Below, one piece after another: positions 1 through 6,819 of a DNA stretch of 16,551 nt. The stretch comes from Gulosibacter massiliensis (GTDB taxonomy: Bacteria > Actinomycetota > Actinomycetes > Actinomycetales > Microbacteriaceae). Each line of letters starts with the position of its first letter. The first letter of the stretch is position 1. A program made the translations under genes and the position numbers. The notes below the pieces were generated by a model. That model was not told the origin of the DNA. It was given only the letters and a program-made list of their open reading frames with translations, and did not search any database. The stretch spans positions 1 through 16,551 of the forward strand of contig CAMDKN010000006.1 of assembly GCA_945901035.1 (NCBI GenBank), in the 5' to 3' direction.

Positions 1-1
1 G

Positions 2-487
2 ACCCCCGGCGACATTGTCGACACCGATGGGACCGTCCTCGGTCACCACGACGGCGCCCAGTCGTACACGGTCGGTCAGCGCAAAGGTCTCGGCATCGGA
101 ATCCCATCGGCGGATGGGCGGCCGCGTTTCGTGCTCGCCGTCAAGCCAGCCACCAACGAGGTCGTCGTCGGGATGAAAGAAGACCTCGACATCGCCGAGA
201 TCGCCGGCGCGCGGTTTTCCTGGGCCGGAAATGATCCGGTCACGTCGGGAATCACGTCGGCAACAACAGACGGCTTCGCCGAGTTTGCCTGCGAAGTTCA
301 GATCCGTGCTCACGCCGACCCGGTTCCTGCTGTCGCCGTCCGACGCGGCGACGAAATCGTGGTGACGCCCGACGTCCCCCTCAACGGCGTCGCGACCGGT
401 CAGACCGCGGTGATTTACGTCGGAACCCGAGTCCTCGGTCAGTTCACTATCGACCGAACAGTCTCGGCGAGTGTCCTCACCCGCTAG
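2..487 (+). CDS. mnmA: tRNA-specific 2-thiouridylase MnmA, C-terminal part (5' truncated by window edge)
   Basis: The frame is open from the first bases of the window and ends at TAG 485-487, giving about 161 C-terminal residues. It contains the conserved MnmA central segment, with GDIVD, then VLGHHDGAQSYTVGQRKGLG, followed by the C-terminal beta-barrel region. MnmA activates U34 of tRNA-Lys/Glu/Gln with ATP and transfers sulfur to make 2-thiouridine. The N-terminal PP-loop ATPase domain and the catalytic cysteines lie upstream, outside the window. An ATG-like start at 131 is internal and should not be used. The gene converges on the aldehyde dehydrogenase gene with only 16 bp between stop codons. 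It looks like ordinary chromosomal backbone and marks the left border of the catabolic island. I am confident in the family and cannot judge the missing part. Confidence 0.93.
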   Translation, partial: TPGDIVDTDGTVLGHHDGAQSYTVGQRKGLGIGIPSADGRPRFVLAVKPATNEVVVGMKEDLDIAEIAGARFSWAGNDPVTSGITSATTDGFAEFACEVQIRAHADPVPAVAVRRGDEIVVTPDVPLNGVATGQTAVIYVGTRVLGQFTIDRTVSASVLTR

Positions 488-507
488 GCGGCGACGCCGG
501 CGCCTAG
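484..507. terminator. Hairpin between convergent mnmA and aldehyde dehydrogenase genes
   Basis: CTAGGCG at 484-490 pairs perfectly with CGCCTAG at 501-507 around a 10-nt G+C-rich loop. Both stop codons, TAG of mnmA (485-487) and TAG of the leftward gene (504-506), lie inside the stem arms. There is no U-run on either side. It may act as a compact bidirectional transcription end, but it is not a classical intrinsic terminator. Confidence 0.45.
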
Positions 508-1880
508 CCCTTCCAGACGGTCTTGAAGTTACAGAACTCCCGAATGCCGGGAGCTGCCAGTTCGCGACCGAATCCCGAATCCTTGATGCCACCGAACGGT
601 AGTTCCGGATACGAAATCGTCATTCCGTTCACAAAGACCGCTCCGGCATCGATGTTGTGGATGAAGTAGTCTTCGTCGGACTTATCGGTCGTCCACAGCG
701 CAGAGGAAAGACCGAACGTGGTCTGGTTGGCGATCGCGATCGCCTCGTCGCGTGACGACACACGATAAACGGTCGCCACGGGTCCGAACGCCTCTTCCAT
801 GACGAGCCGCATGTCGGGCGTCAGTTGGTCGAGGACGGTAGGGGAGTAGAACCAGCCGGGACCGTCGGGGGCGCTGCCGCCCGCGAGGACGCGAGCACCT
901 TTACTGACCGCGTCGTCCACGAGCTCCGCGATTTCATCGCGCCCGCCTTCGGTCGCGAGCGGCCCGATCTGCGTTGCCTCATCCAGCGGGTCGCCGACGA
1001 CGAGAGCCGCCATCTTCTCCGCGAACAGTTTGACAAACTCGTCGTAGACGTCGGTGTGCACAATGAACCGCTTGCCCGCGATGCACGACTGCCCGTTGTT
1101 GCTGGTGCGGGCGGTTACGCCGACGGTGCTGGCGCGGTCGAGGTCGGCGGACGGCATGACGATGAACGCATCCGAGCCGCCCAGTTCCATCACCGATTTC
1201 TTGATGTTCTGACCAGCCCGAGCCGCGACCGAGCGACCCGCGGGCTCCGAGCCAGTGAGGGTGACGGCCTTGATTCGACGGTCATCAATCACGGCCGCGA
1301 CCGCAGCCGCTCCGGTGAGGATGGTGATGAACGATCCCTCGGGGAATCCCGCTCGCGTGAACAGGGTGTCGAGGTACATCGCGGAACGGGGGACATTCGA
1401 CGCGTGCTTGAGCACGCCGGTGTTTCCCGCCATGAGCGCGGGGGCCGCAAAACGAATGACCTGCCACATCGGGTAGTTCCACGGCATTACCGCGAGAACC
1501 ACGCCGAGCGGCTGATAGTGAACGTACGCCTGCGAGGCTCCAACCTTGCTCGGGTCGTCGATGGGCTCATCGGCCAGGAAGCCCTCGGCGTTGTCCGCAT
1601 AAAAACGCATGTTCTTGGCACACTTGAGAACCTCGGCGACGGACTGAGCGATCGGCTTACCCATCTCGATGGTCATCATTGTCGAGAGTTCGTCAACCTC
1701 GGCTTCGAGAATGTCGGCCGCCTTCTTCATCCACACCCCGCGCTGGGCATAGGTCAGATCGCGGATGGTCTCGTGCGCGTCCTGGGCCTTCTGCAACCGG
1801 GTCTCGATTTCTTCCGCCGTGTGCGGAGTGAATTCTTCGACGGTTTCCCCCGTGGCGGGATTGACGACTGCGATAGCCAT
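504..1880 (-). CDS. NAD(P)-dependent succinate-semialdehyde-type aldehyde dehydrogenase
   Basis: A 458-residue ALDH-superfamily enzyme that oxidises an aldehyde to a carboxylate with NAD(P)+ in the cytosol. Visible motifs are PWNYP at 133-137 with oxyanion Asn135, Lys158 in the cofactor region, TGSEPAG around 209-215, the general base Glu232 in MELGGSD, and the catalytic Cys266 in NNGQSC. Length and the N-terminal INPATGE-like opening match the short GabD1-type succinate-semialdehyde dehydrogenases of actinobacteria, but related enzymes use other semialdehydes, so the substrate is not certain. The ATG at 1880 is preceded by AGGAGA at a good distance. It is the last gene of the VOC-GntR-ALDH operon, 12 bp after the regulator, so it is probably controlled by that GntR protein. 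All catalytic residues are present. Family assignment is firm; gabD1-like specificity is inference. Confidence 0.9.
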   Translation of the reverse strand: MAIAVVNPATGETVEEFTPHTAEEIETRLQKAQDAHETIRDLTYAQRGVWMKKAADILEAEVDELSTMMTIEMGKPIAQSVAEVLKCAKNMRFYADNAEGFLADEPIDDPSKVGASQAYVHYQPLGVVLAVMPWNYPMWQVIRFAAPALMAGNTGVLKHASNVPRSAMYLDTLFTRAGFPEGSFITILTGAAAVAAVIDDRRIKAVTLTGSEPAGRSVAARAGQNIKKSVMELGGSDAFIVMPSADLDRASTVGVTARTSNNGQSCIAGKRFIVHTDVYDEFVKLFAEKMAALVVGDPLDEATQIGPLATEGGRDEIAELVDDAVSKGARVLAGGSAPDGPGWFYSPTVLDQLTPDMRLVMEEAFGPVATVYRVSSRDEAIAIANQTTFGLSSALWTTDKSDEDYFIHNIDAGAVFVNGMTISYPELPFGGIKDSGFGRELAAPGIREFCNFKTVWKG

Positions 1881-1892
1881 GCGATTGTTCTC

Positions 1893-2573
1893 CTAGTGTG
1901 TGTGGTCGGTGGTGATGGTGAAAACTTCGGGGTGGCGCTCGAGGTGAAGTCGTGTGCGCCGAATGTGCAAGGCGACAACCTGTTCCGCGAGGTCCAGGTC
2001 ACCGTCTCGGAGGGCTGTGACCAACATATGGTGTTCGCTATGTACGATACCGAGATTTTTGGTATCGACCAGCATCGTGTAGGCCCGACGGTAGGGCTGT
2101 GTTGTATTCCAGAGCCGCGTTCCCAGTTCCCCCAGCAGATAGGTGGGGACTCGTTGATACATTCCCAGGTGGAATTCGCGATCGAGTCGCAGGAACTCTT
2201 CGACGTCGCTCGCGTTCTCCATCTTTTTCGCCAGTTCGTCCAGCTCGGCGATGTAGTCGTGGGTGATTTCCGGGGCATTGAATCGAAGCAGCAGCGGTTC
2301 GATTCGTTCCCGCGTCTGGTACACCTCGGAACACTCGCTCGCGGTGAGGCTGGCAACCCACGCCCCCGTGTTCGCGACCAATCGAACCAAGCCCTCCGAC
2401 TCGAGAGTTCGAAGCGCTTCGCGCACGGGGATTCGACTGCCCCCGAATTTGGCCGAGAGTTGTTCCTGGATGATGCGCTCACCCGGGGTGTAATCACCTC
2501 GAAGGATGGCCTGGCGGAGGGCCTCGGCGATGGCGAGGCTGGCGTTTCCGTGTTTGGGGGAGCGAACCGTCAC
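1893..2573 (-). CDS. GntR-family transcriptional regulator, FadR/FCD subfamily
   Basis: A 226-residue DNA-binding regulator. The N-terminal winged helix spans about residues 10-75, including GERIIQEQLSAKFGGSR and IPVREALRTLESEGLV. A C-terminal all-helical FCD ligand domain (about 85-215) follows. FCD metal-ligand-type residues are visible: Asp131 and His135 in DREFH, His178/His181 in HSEHH, and His203. Such proteins usually repress adjacent catabolic genes and release DNA on binding a small carboxylate, often with a metal ion. The start is GTG at 2571-2573, only 6 bp after the VOC stop, with a weak ribosome site, so translation is probably coupled. It lies between two enzyme genes of its own operon. 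Two GntR-like palindromes in the divergent promoter region at 3128-3201 are its likely operators (inference). Confidence 0.9.
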   Translation of the reverse strand: MTVRSPKHGNASLAIAEALRQAILRGDYTPGERIIQEQLSAKFGGSRIPVREALRTLESEGLVRLVANTGAWVASLTASECSEVYQTRERIEPLLLRFNAPEITHDYIAELDELAKKMENASDVEEFLRLDREFHLGMYQRVPTYLLGELGTRLWNTTQPYRRAYTMLVDTKNLGIVHSEHHMLVTALRDGDLDLAEQVVALHIRRTRLHLERHPEVFTITTDHTH

Positions 2574-2579
2574 AGCGAT

Positions 2580-3104
2580 TTATTCTGCCGGCCGGGCGGG
2601 GTGCCAGAGCAGCGTCGAGGCCGTTGACTCGTAGGCCTTGCCCTCGGGGAAACTGACGAGTTCACACTGCATGCCCCAGGGTGTGAGGAAATAGACCCAG
2701 CGCTGCCCCAGGCTCGCGTTCTGGCTCGCAACGATGTCCCCCAACACGGTCACGTTCTGAGTTCGCAGATACGCGAGCGCGACGTCGATGTCGTCGACAT
2801 AAAAGGCGAGGTGGTGTCCGCCGATATCCGAATTCTTCGGCTGAGGCGCTTGACCGTCGGGGCTCTCCCACTGGAAGATCTCGAAATTCGGTCCGTTCTT
2901 GCAGCGGAAGAACCGCAGTTCGCGCATCACCGCACGGGGGTGAACGTTGAGCTGCTCGGCGAGCCAGTCGTCATCGCGCTCGAACGGACCGAGACTGTAG
3001 ACCTTCTCGCAGCCGATGACGTCAACAAAGAATCGTTCCGCTTCGTCAAGATCGGGAACGGTGAAGCCGATGTGTTCGGTTCCGTGAAGGCCGGGAAGTG
3101 CCAC
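2580..3104 (-). CDS. VOC-superfamily metalloprotein (glyoxalase/ring-cleavage dioxygenase fold)
   Basis: A 174-residue protein with two beta-alpha-beta-beta-beta modules. Four residues fit the usual VOC metal site: His11 (GTEHIGFTVPDLDEAERFF), Glu75 (NFEIFQWE), His97 or His98 (GGHHLAFYVDDID) and Glu148 (MQCELVSFP). A His/Glu/His/Glu set is glyoxalase- or epimerase-like rather than the 2-His-1-Glu of extradiol dioxygenases, but the reaction cannot be fixed. I chose GTG at 3102-3104 because AAGGGG lies 8 nt upstream and because the upstream in-frame TTG (3170) and ATGs (about 3143) fall inside the predicted promoter. A longer form of up to 196 residues is therefore unlikely. It is the first gene of the leftward operon with the GntR and ALDH genes, divergent from the E1/E2 genes, which suggests it acts on an intermediate of the same pathway. 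Confidence 0.85.
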   Translation of the reverse strand: MALPGLHGTEHIGFTVPDLDEAERFFVDVIGCEKVYSLGPFERDDDWLAEQLNVHPRAVMRELRFFRCKNGPNFEIFQWESPDGQAPQPKNSDIGGHHLAFYVDDIDVALAYLRTQNVTVLGDIVASQNASLGQRWVYFLTPWGMQCELVSFPEGKAYESTASTLLWHPARPAE

Positions 3105-3127
3105 GATCGATGCCCCTTCGCGCTCGG

Positions 3128-3139
3128 ATTGGATACACA
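3128..3139. promoter_or_regulatory. GntR-like operator, left copy
   Basis: ATTGGATACACA. Its first ten bases are the exact reverse complement of TGTATCCAAT at 3192-3201, and it resembles the TTGTATACAA-type sites of the GntR/FCD family. It overlaps the predicted transcription start of the leftward VOC-GntR-ALDH operon (about 3135). The binding protein is inferred to be the GntR product encoded at 1893-2573. Confidence 0.55.
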
Positions 3140-3141
3140 TC

Positions 3142-3170
3142 ATCCTATTACGGGGGATTACTCGGTGCAA
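3142..3170 (-). promoter_or_regulatory. Predicted promoter of the VOC-GntR-ALDH operon
   Basis: On the minus strand, TTGCAC (3170-3165) and TAGGAT (3147-3142) are separated by 17 bp, the optimum for a housekeeping sigma factor. Each hexamer is an imperfect match. A start near 3135 gives a leader of about 30 nt before the GTG at 3104, which supports that start codon. Confidence 0.45.
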
Positions 3171-3184
3171 TCATAAGATTTAAC

Positions 3185-3211
3185 GTGACATTGTATCCAA
3201 TCGTGTATAAA
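3185..3211 (+). promoter_or_regulatory. Predicted promoter of the E1/E2 operon
   Basis: GTGACA (3185-3190) as -35 and TATAAA (3206-3211) as -10 are separated by a short 15-bp spacer. The right GntR-like operator at 3190-3201 lies in the spacer, where a bound repressor would exclude RNA polymerase. The leader to the GTG at 3263 would be about 45 nt. Confidence 0.45.
3190..3201. promoter_or_regulatory. GntR-like operator, right copy
   Basis: ATTGTATCCAAT is a 12-bp palindrome apart from one mismatched inner pair, and differs by one base from an ideal TTGTATACAA core. It is inverted relative to the copy at 3128, with centres 64 bp apart, about six helical turns. It sits between the -35 and -10 of the rightward promoter. 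Confidence 0.6.
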
Positions 3212-3262
3212 CTCTCCCTGACAACATCGAACGTGGTACTACCGCGCAGAGAAAGGCACCCC

Positions 3263-5455
3263 GTGGCCCAGCACAACGAACTCAACCCCCTTGCCCCGTG
3301 GATTGAAGTGGTTGCGACCGAGGAAGATTGGGACAACGCCGACCCTCAGTTGCTCGCGACGATGTTGGGACAGCTCCATCTCATTCGGGCGTTCGAAGAG
3401 GCGGTCCTTCAACTCGCCGGGGAATCCCTCGTTCACGGCCCCGCCCACTCGTCGATCGGCCAAGAGGGCGGCGCCGTCGGGTCCATCGTGGGGCTTCGAC
3501 CCACGGATTCGGTCAACGGGTCCCACCGCGGACACCACCAGTTTCTCGCGAAGGCGATCGGGTATGTCACCCCCGACGGGCTGAATCTCGACAACCTCGT
3601 GAACCCCGAACTTCAGACTGTCCTGCAAAAATCACTCGCCGAGATCCTCGGGCTTGCTCAGGGGTTCTGCAAAGGCCGAGGCGGCTCGATGCACCTTCAG
3701 TGGCACGAAGCAGGAGCGCTGGGAACCAACGCCATCGTCGGCGGCGGTGTACCCCTCGCCGCGGGCAACGCGTTCGCTCAGAAACGAGCGGGAACCTCCG
3801 ATCTCACGGTCACGTATTTCGGTGATGGCGCTGTCAACATCGGGTCCGTGCTCGAGAGCCTCAACCTGACCTCGGCGTGGGACATCCCGCTCGTCTTCTT
3901 CATCGAGAACAACCTGTACGCGGTGTCCACCACCGTCGAGGAAGCGACGCGCGAGTCGAGACTATCCGGTCGCGGGGTTGGATTCGGAATCCTGTCCCTT
4001 CGGGTGGACGGAATGGACCCACTCGCGGTCCACCTCGCGATGCAGGAGGCCGAGGATGTTGCCCGCTCGGGCGCTGGCCCCGTCGTCATCGAAGCCGAGG
4101 TCTACCGGTTCTTCCACCAAAACGGCCCGTTCCCCGGTTCGGCATTCGGATACCGCACGAAAGAAGAAGAAGAGCACTGGCGTTCGCGCGACCCGCTCCT
4201 GAAGGTCGCTGCGGAAATGGTGCGCCGCGGACTGATCACCGAGGAGGGCGTCGAGGCGGTCCGATCCCAGGCCGTCACGGCGATGACCGCCGCCACCGAT
4301 GAACTCGTCGAACAAGACCCGGCTGCTAAGGACGGGGTACGACGAATCAAACCCGACTTGTGGCCGCAACCGAATTTCGTCGATGTCGGAGTGAGAGGCG
4401 ACCTCTCCGAAATCAGCAACGTCCGCACGCAAGAGCGTCACCAGTACTCCGGCGAGGTGCACGAGGTCAAGTTCGTCGACGCCGTCGCCAGCGTCATGGA
4501 ACGTCGAATGGACGAGGATTCACGAATCCTTATCCTCGGTGAAGACATCCACCGTTTGAACGGCGGGACCAACGGTGCAACCAAGGGCTTGAGCGCGAAA
4601 TACCCCGACCGAGTGCTGGGAACTCCGATTTCCGAAAACGCGTTCACGGGTCTCGCCGGTGGGATGGCGCTCGACGGCCGCTACCGTCCCGTCATCGAAT
4701 TCATGTACCCCGACTTCATGTGGGTCGCCGCCGACCAGGTGTTCAACCAAATCGGCAAGGCACGACACATGTTCGGCGGACAGTCCGCGGTTCCCGTAGT
4801 TCTGCGCACCAAAGTGGCGTTGGGCTCTGGTTATGGCTCGCAGCACCTGATGGACCCCGCGGGAATCTTCGCGACGTCGCCGGGATGGCGCATCATGGCC
4901 GCCTCGAACCCCTACGACTACATCGGTCTCATGAACAACGCACTCGCCATCGACGACCCGGTTCTGATTATCGAACACGTCGACCTGTATCAGACGAAGG
5001 GCGAGGTCCCGGTAAGCGACCTCGATTACCACATCCCCTTTGGCAAGGCCGCCTTTGTCACCGAGGGAACCGAGATGACGATTGTTTCCTACCTGTCCAT
5101 GGTCAATCACGCGAAAGAGGCGCTCGCCGAGACGGGCGTGAGCGCCGATCTGATTGATTTGCGATTCCTCGACCGAGCAAGCCTCGACTGGGAGAGCCTC
5201 GAACAGAGCATCAGCAAAACGAACAACGTTCTCATCGTCGAACAGGGCGCTCAGGGAACGTCCTACGGTGGCTGGTTGTCCGACGAAATCCAACGCCGCT
5301 TCTTTGACCATCTGGACCAGCCGGTTGAACGCATCACGGGCTCCGAAGCATCACCCAGCATCTCCAAGGTGCTCGAACGAGCCGCGATTGCCCGAACCGA
5401 CGAGGTTTCCGCGGGAATCCGGCGCGTGCTCACCAATAAGGGGGTCCGCTCATGA
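3263..5455 (+). CDS. 2-oxoacid dehydrogenase E1, fused alpha and beta subunits, thiamine diphosphate-dependent
   Basis: A 730-residue protein that should decarboxylate a 2-oxoacid (or cleave an acetoin-like substrate) and pass the acyl group to E2. Residues about 1-340 are an E1-alpha module with GRGGSMH (139-144) and the ThDP motif GDG at 187-189 ending in Asn216-Asn217. Residues about 400-730 are an E1-beta module with Glu427 in ILGEDI, PISENAFTGLAGGMALDG, and a transketolase C-terminal domain from about 578. Most bacteria encode these as separate proteins. The usual E1-alpha GHS.SD loop is replaced by YRFFHQNGPFPGSAFGYR (281-298), so it belongs to a divergent subfamily and the substrate (pyruvate, branched-chain acid or acetoin) is unclear. 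The start is GTG at 3263, with GAAAGG 6 nt upstream. An in-frame extension upstream to 3098 runs through the promoter and is not real. Its stop overlaps the E2 start. Confidence 0.92.
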   Translation: MAQHNELNPLAPWIEVVATEEDWDNADPQLLATMLGQLHLIRAFEEAVLQLAGESLVHGPAHSSIGQEGGAVGSIVGLRPTDSVNGSHRGHHQFLAKAIGYVTPDGLNLDNLVNPELQTVLQKSLAEILGLAQGFCKGRGGSMHLQWHEAGALGTNAIVGGGVPLAAGNAFAQKRAGTSDLTVTYFGDGAVNIGSVLESLNLTSAWDIPLVFFIENNLYAVSTTVEEATRESRLSGRGVGFGILSLRVDGMDPLAVHLAMQEAEDVARSGAGPVVIEAEVYRFFHQNGPFPGSAFGYRTKEEEEHWRSRDPLLKVAAEMVRRGLITEEGVEAVRSQAVTAMTAATDELVEQDPAAKDGVRRIKPDLWPQPNFVDVGVRGDLSEISNVRTQERHQYSGEVHEVKFVDAVASVMERRMDEDSRILILGEDIHRLNGGTNGATKGLSAKYPDRVLGTPISENAFTGLAGGMALDGRYRPVIEFMYPDFMWVAADQVFNQIGKARHMFGGQSAVPVVLRTKVALGSGYGSQHLMDPAGIFATSPGWRIMAASNPYDYIGLMNNALAIDDPVLIIEHVDLYQTKGEVPVSDLDYHIPFGKAAFVTEGTEMTIVSYLSMVNHAKEALAETGVSADLIDLRFLDRASLDWESLEQSISKTNNVLIVEQGAQGTSYGGWLSDEIQRRFFDHLDQPVERITGSEASPSISKVLERAAIARTDEVSAGIRRVLTNKGVRS

Positions 5456-6756
5456 CGAGTGTGATTCGCATGCCCGAAGTCCTCGCGGGGGCTACGGAGG
5501 GCGCAATCTCGCGCTGGGCCGTGGCCGAGGGTGATGTGGTGAACGTTGGTGACGTGCTCGCCGAGATCGAGACGGACAAAGCGTCGGTGGAATATCACGC
5601 CGAAGAAGCGGGAACCGTTGCGCGACTTCTCGCCGCCGAGGGCTCGGTAATCGACGTCGGTGAGCCGATCGCGATTTTCGCCGCGGCGGGCGACACCGAG
5701 AGCGACATTGCCGCGGCAATCGCCGATGCGGGAGTCGGTGGGAATTCCGCCAGCGCTAGTGCGACGCCGGCGACGGTGGATACCGAGCCCGTTGCAGCGC
5801 AGGTTGCCACGGCCGCGGTCGCTGACGTGGCCGAGAACAATTCCGACGCCGCGACCTCGACCGCTGTTCCGCGCGCGGGCGACCGAATCTGGGCGAGCCC
5901 CATCGTTCGCAAGTTGGCGAAAGAACAGGGTATTGACCTGATTGGAATGATCGGCTCGGGGCCACTCGGCCGAATCGTTCGTCGCGACCTCGACCTGCTC
6001 GTGGCGTCGGGCACGGTGGCGACGCCCGCACCGGCGGCGTCCGTCTCCGCGCCTCTCGCGGCAGCCGCGGCAAACGCCACCTTCACCGAGATTCCGCACT
6101 CGTCGATGCGCCGAGCAATCGCCCGTCGGCTCACCGAATCCAAGTCCACGGTTCCGCACTTTTATCTCAAGGCCGACTGTGTCGTCGACAAGCTTCTGCA
6201 GGCTCGGCTCGACGTCAACGAGGCGTTGGGAATCAAGACCTCCGTCAACGACTGGGTGGTCAAGGCTGTCGCGCACGCCCTCATGGCGGTCCCAGCGGCC
6301 AACGTCGTATGGTCTGACACGTCGATGCGGCAGTTCTCTCAGGCCGACATTTCGGTGGCCGTGGCCACCGAGGGCGGGCTCTACACGCCGGTTCTTCGGG
6401 GTGTCGAACGGATGGCGATCCCCGAAATCAACGAGCGGATTCGCAGCCTCGCCGATCGGGCGCGCCAGGGCTCACTCAAACAGGACGACATCGAGGGTGG
6501 CAGTTTCGCCGTGACCAACGTCGGAATGTTCGTCACCGAAGAGTTCTCGGCAATCCTGAATCCGCCGCAGTCGGGAATCCTCGCGGTGGGTGCTGCTCGG
6601 GAAAAGGCCGTGGTGGTCGATGGGGAATTGGCGGTCGCGTCCGTGATGACCGTGACGCTGTCGGCCGACCATCGAGCCGTTGACGGCGCTCTCGCGGCGC
6701 AGTGGATGGTCGCCTTCAAGCGGGCGATCGAACACCCACTGTCGCTTCTGCTCTAA
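5452..6756 (+). CDS. 2-oxoacid dehydrogenase E2, dihydrolipoamide acyltransferase
   Basis: A 434-residue core subunit that takes the acyl group from E1 on a swinging lipoyl arm and transfers it to CoA. Domains in order are one lipoyl domain (about 3-77, lipoylated Lys43 in ETDKAS), an Ala/Thr/Val-rich flexible linker, a peripheral-subunit-binding domain (about 146-182), a second Ala/Pro-rich linker, and the catalytic domain (about 205-434) with His407 and Asp411 in ADHRAVDGA. All key residues are present. ATG 5452-5454 overlaps the E1 stop in ATGA, and GGGGG in the E1 tail provides the ribosome site, so expression is coupled. There is no E3 gene next to it, so lipoamide dehydrogenase must be shared with another complex. 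Whether the product is acetyl-, propionyl- or branched-chain acyl-CoA cannot be read from the sequence. Confidence 0.93.
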   Translation: MTSVIRMPEVLAGATEGAISRWAVAEGDVVNVGDVLAEIETDKASVEYHAEEAGTVARLLAAEGSVIDVGEPIAIFAAAGDTESDIAAAIADAGVGGNSASASATPATVDTEPVAAQVATAAVADVAENNSDAATSTAVPRAGDRIWASPIVRKLAKEQGIDLIGMIGSGPLGRIVRRDLDLLVASGTVATPAPAASVSAPLAAAAANATFTEIPHSSMRRAIARRLTESKSTVPHFYLKADCVVDKLLQARLDVNEALGIKTSVNDWVVKAVAHALMAVPAANVVWSDTSMRQFSQADISVAVATEGGLYTPVLRGVERMAIPEINERIRSLADRARQGSLKQDDIEGGSFAVTNVGMFVTEEFSAILNPPQSGILAVGAAREKAVVVDGELAVASVMTVTLSADHRAVDGALAAQWMVAFKRAIEHPLSLLL

Positions 6757-6759
6757 CAA

Positions 6760-6800
6760 CTGATGCGGGCGAGCGCTCAATCGCGCATCGCCCGCATCAG
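6760..6800. terminator. Long hairpin between convergent E2 and M24 genes
   Basis: CTGATGCGGGCGA (6760-6772) pairs perfectly with TCGCCCGCATCAG (6788-6800), a 13-bp stem around a 15-nt loop that can add a further GCGC/GCGC helix. It starts 4 nt after the E2 stop and ends about 20 nt before the stop of the leftward gene. No U-run follows on either strand, so termination may be bidirectional but not of the classical intrinsic kind. Confidence 0.65.
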
Positions 6801-6819
6801 TTCATGGGGTGGGGTTTGC

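Noticed and set aside
825..2627. A 600-codon open frame on the plus strand
   Set aside because: It runs antisense to the aldehyde dehydrogenase and GntR genes, which have complete motifs and ribosome sites. Its translation is Arg/Gly/Asp/Val-rich with no family motif, as expected for antisense frames in G+C-rich DNA.
3098..3262. A 55-residue N-terminal extension of the fused E1
   Set aside because: It covers the divergent promoter region and the GntR-like operators. GTG at 3263 has a proper ribosome site and starts in an expected place for an E1-alpha module.
5263..6276. A 337-codon open frame on the minus strand
   Set aside because: It is antisense to the end of E1 and much of E2, with a composition typical of a shadow frame and no recognisable domain.
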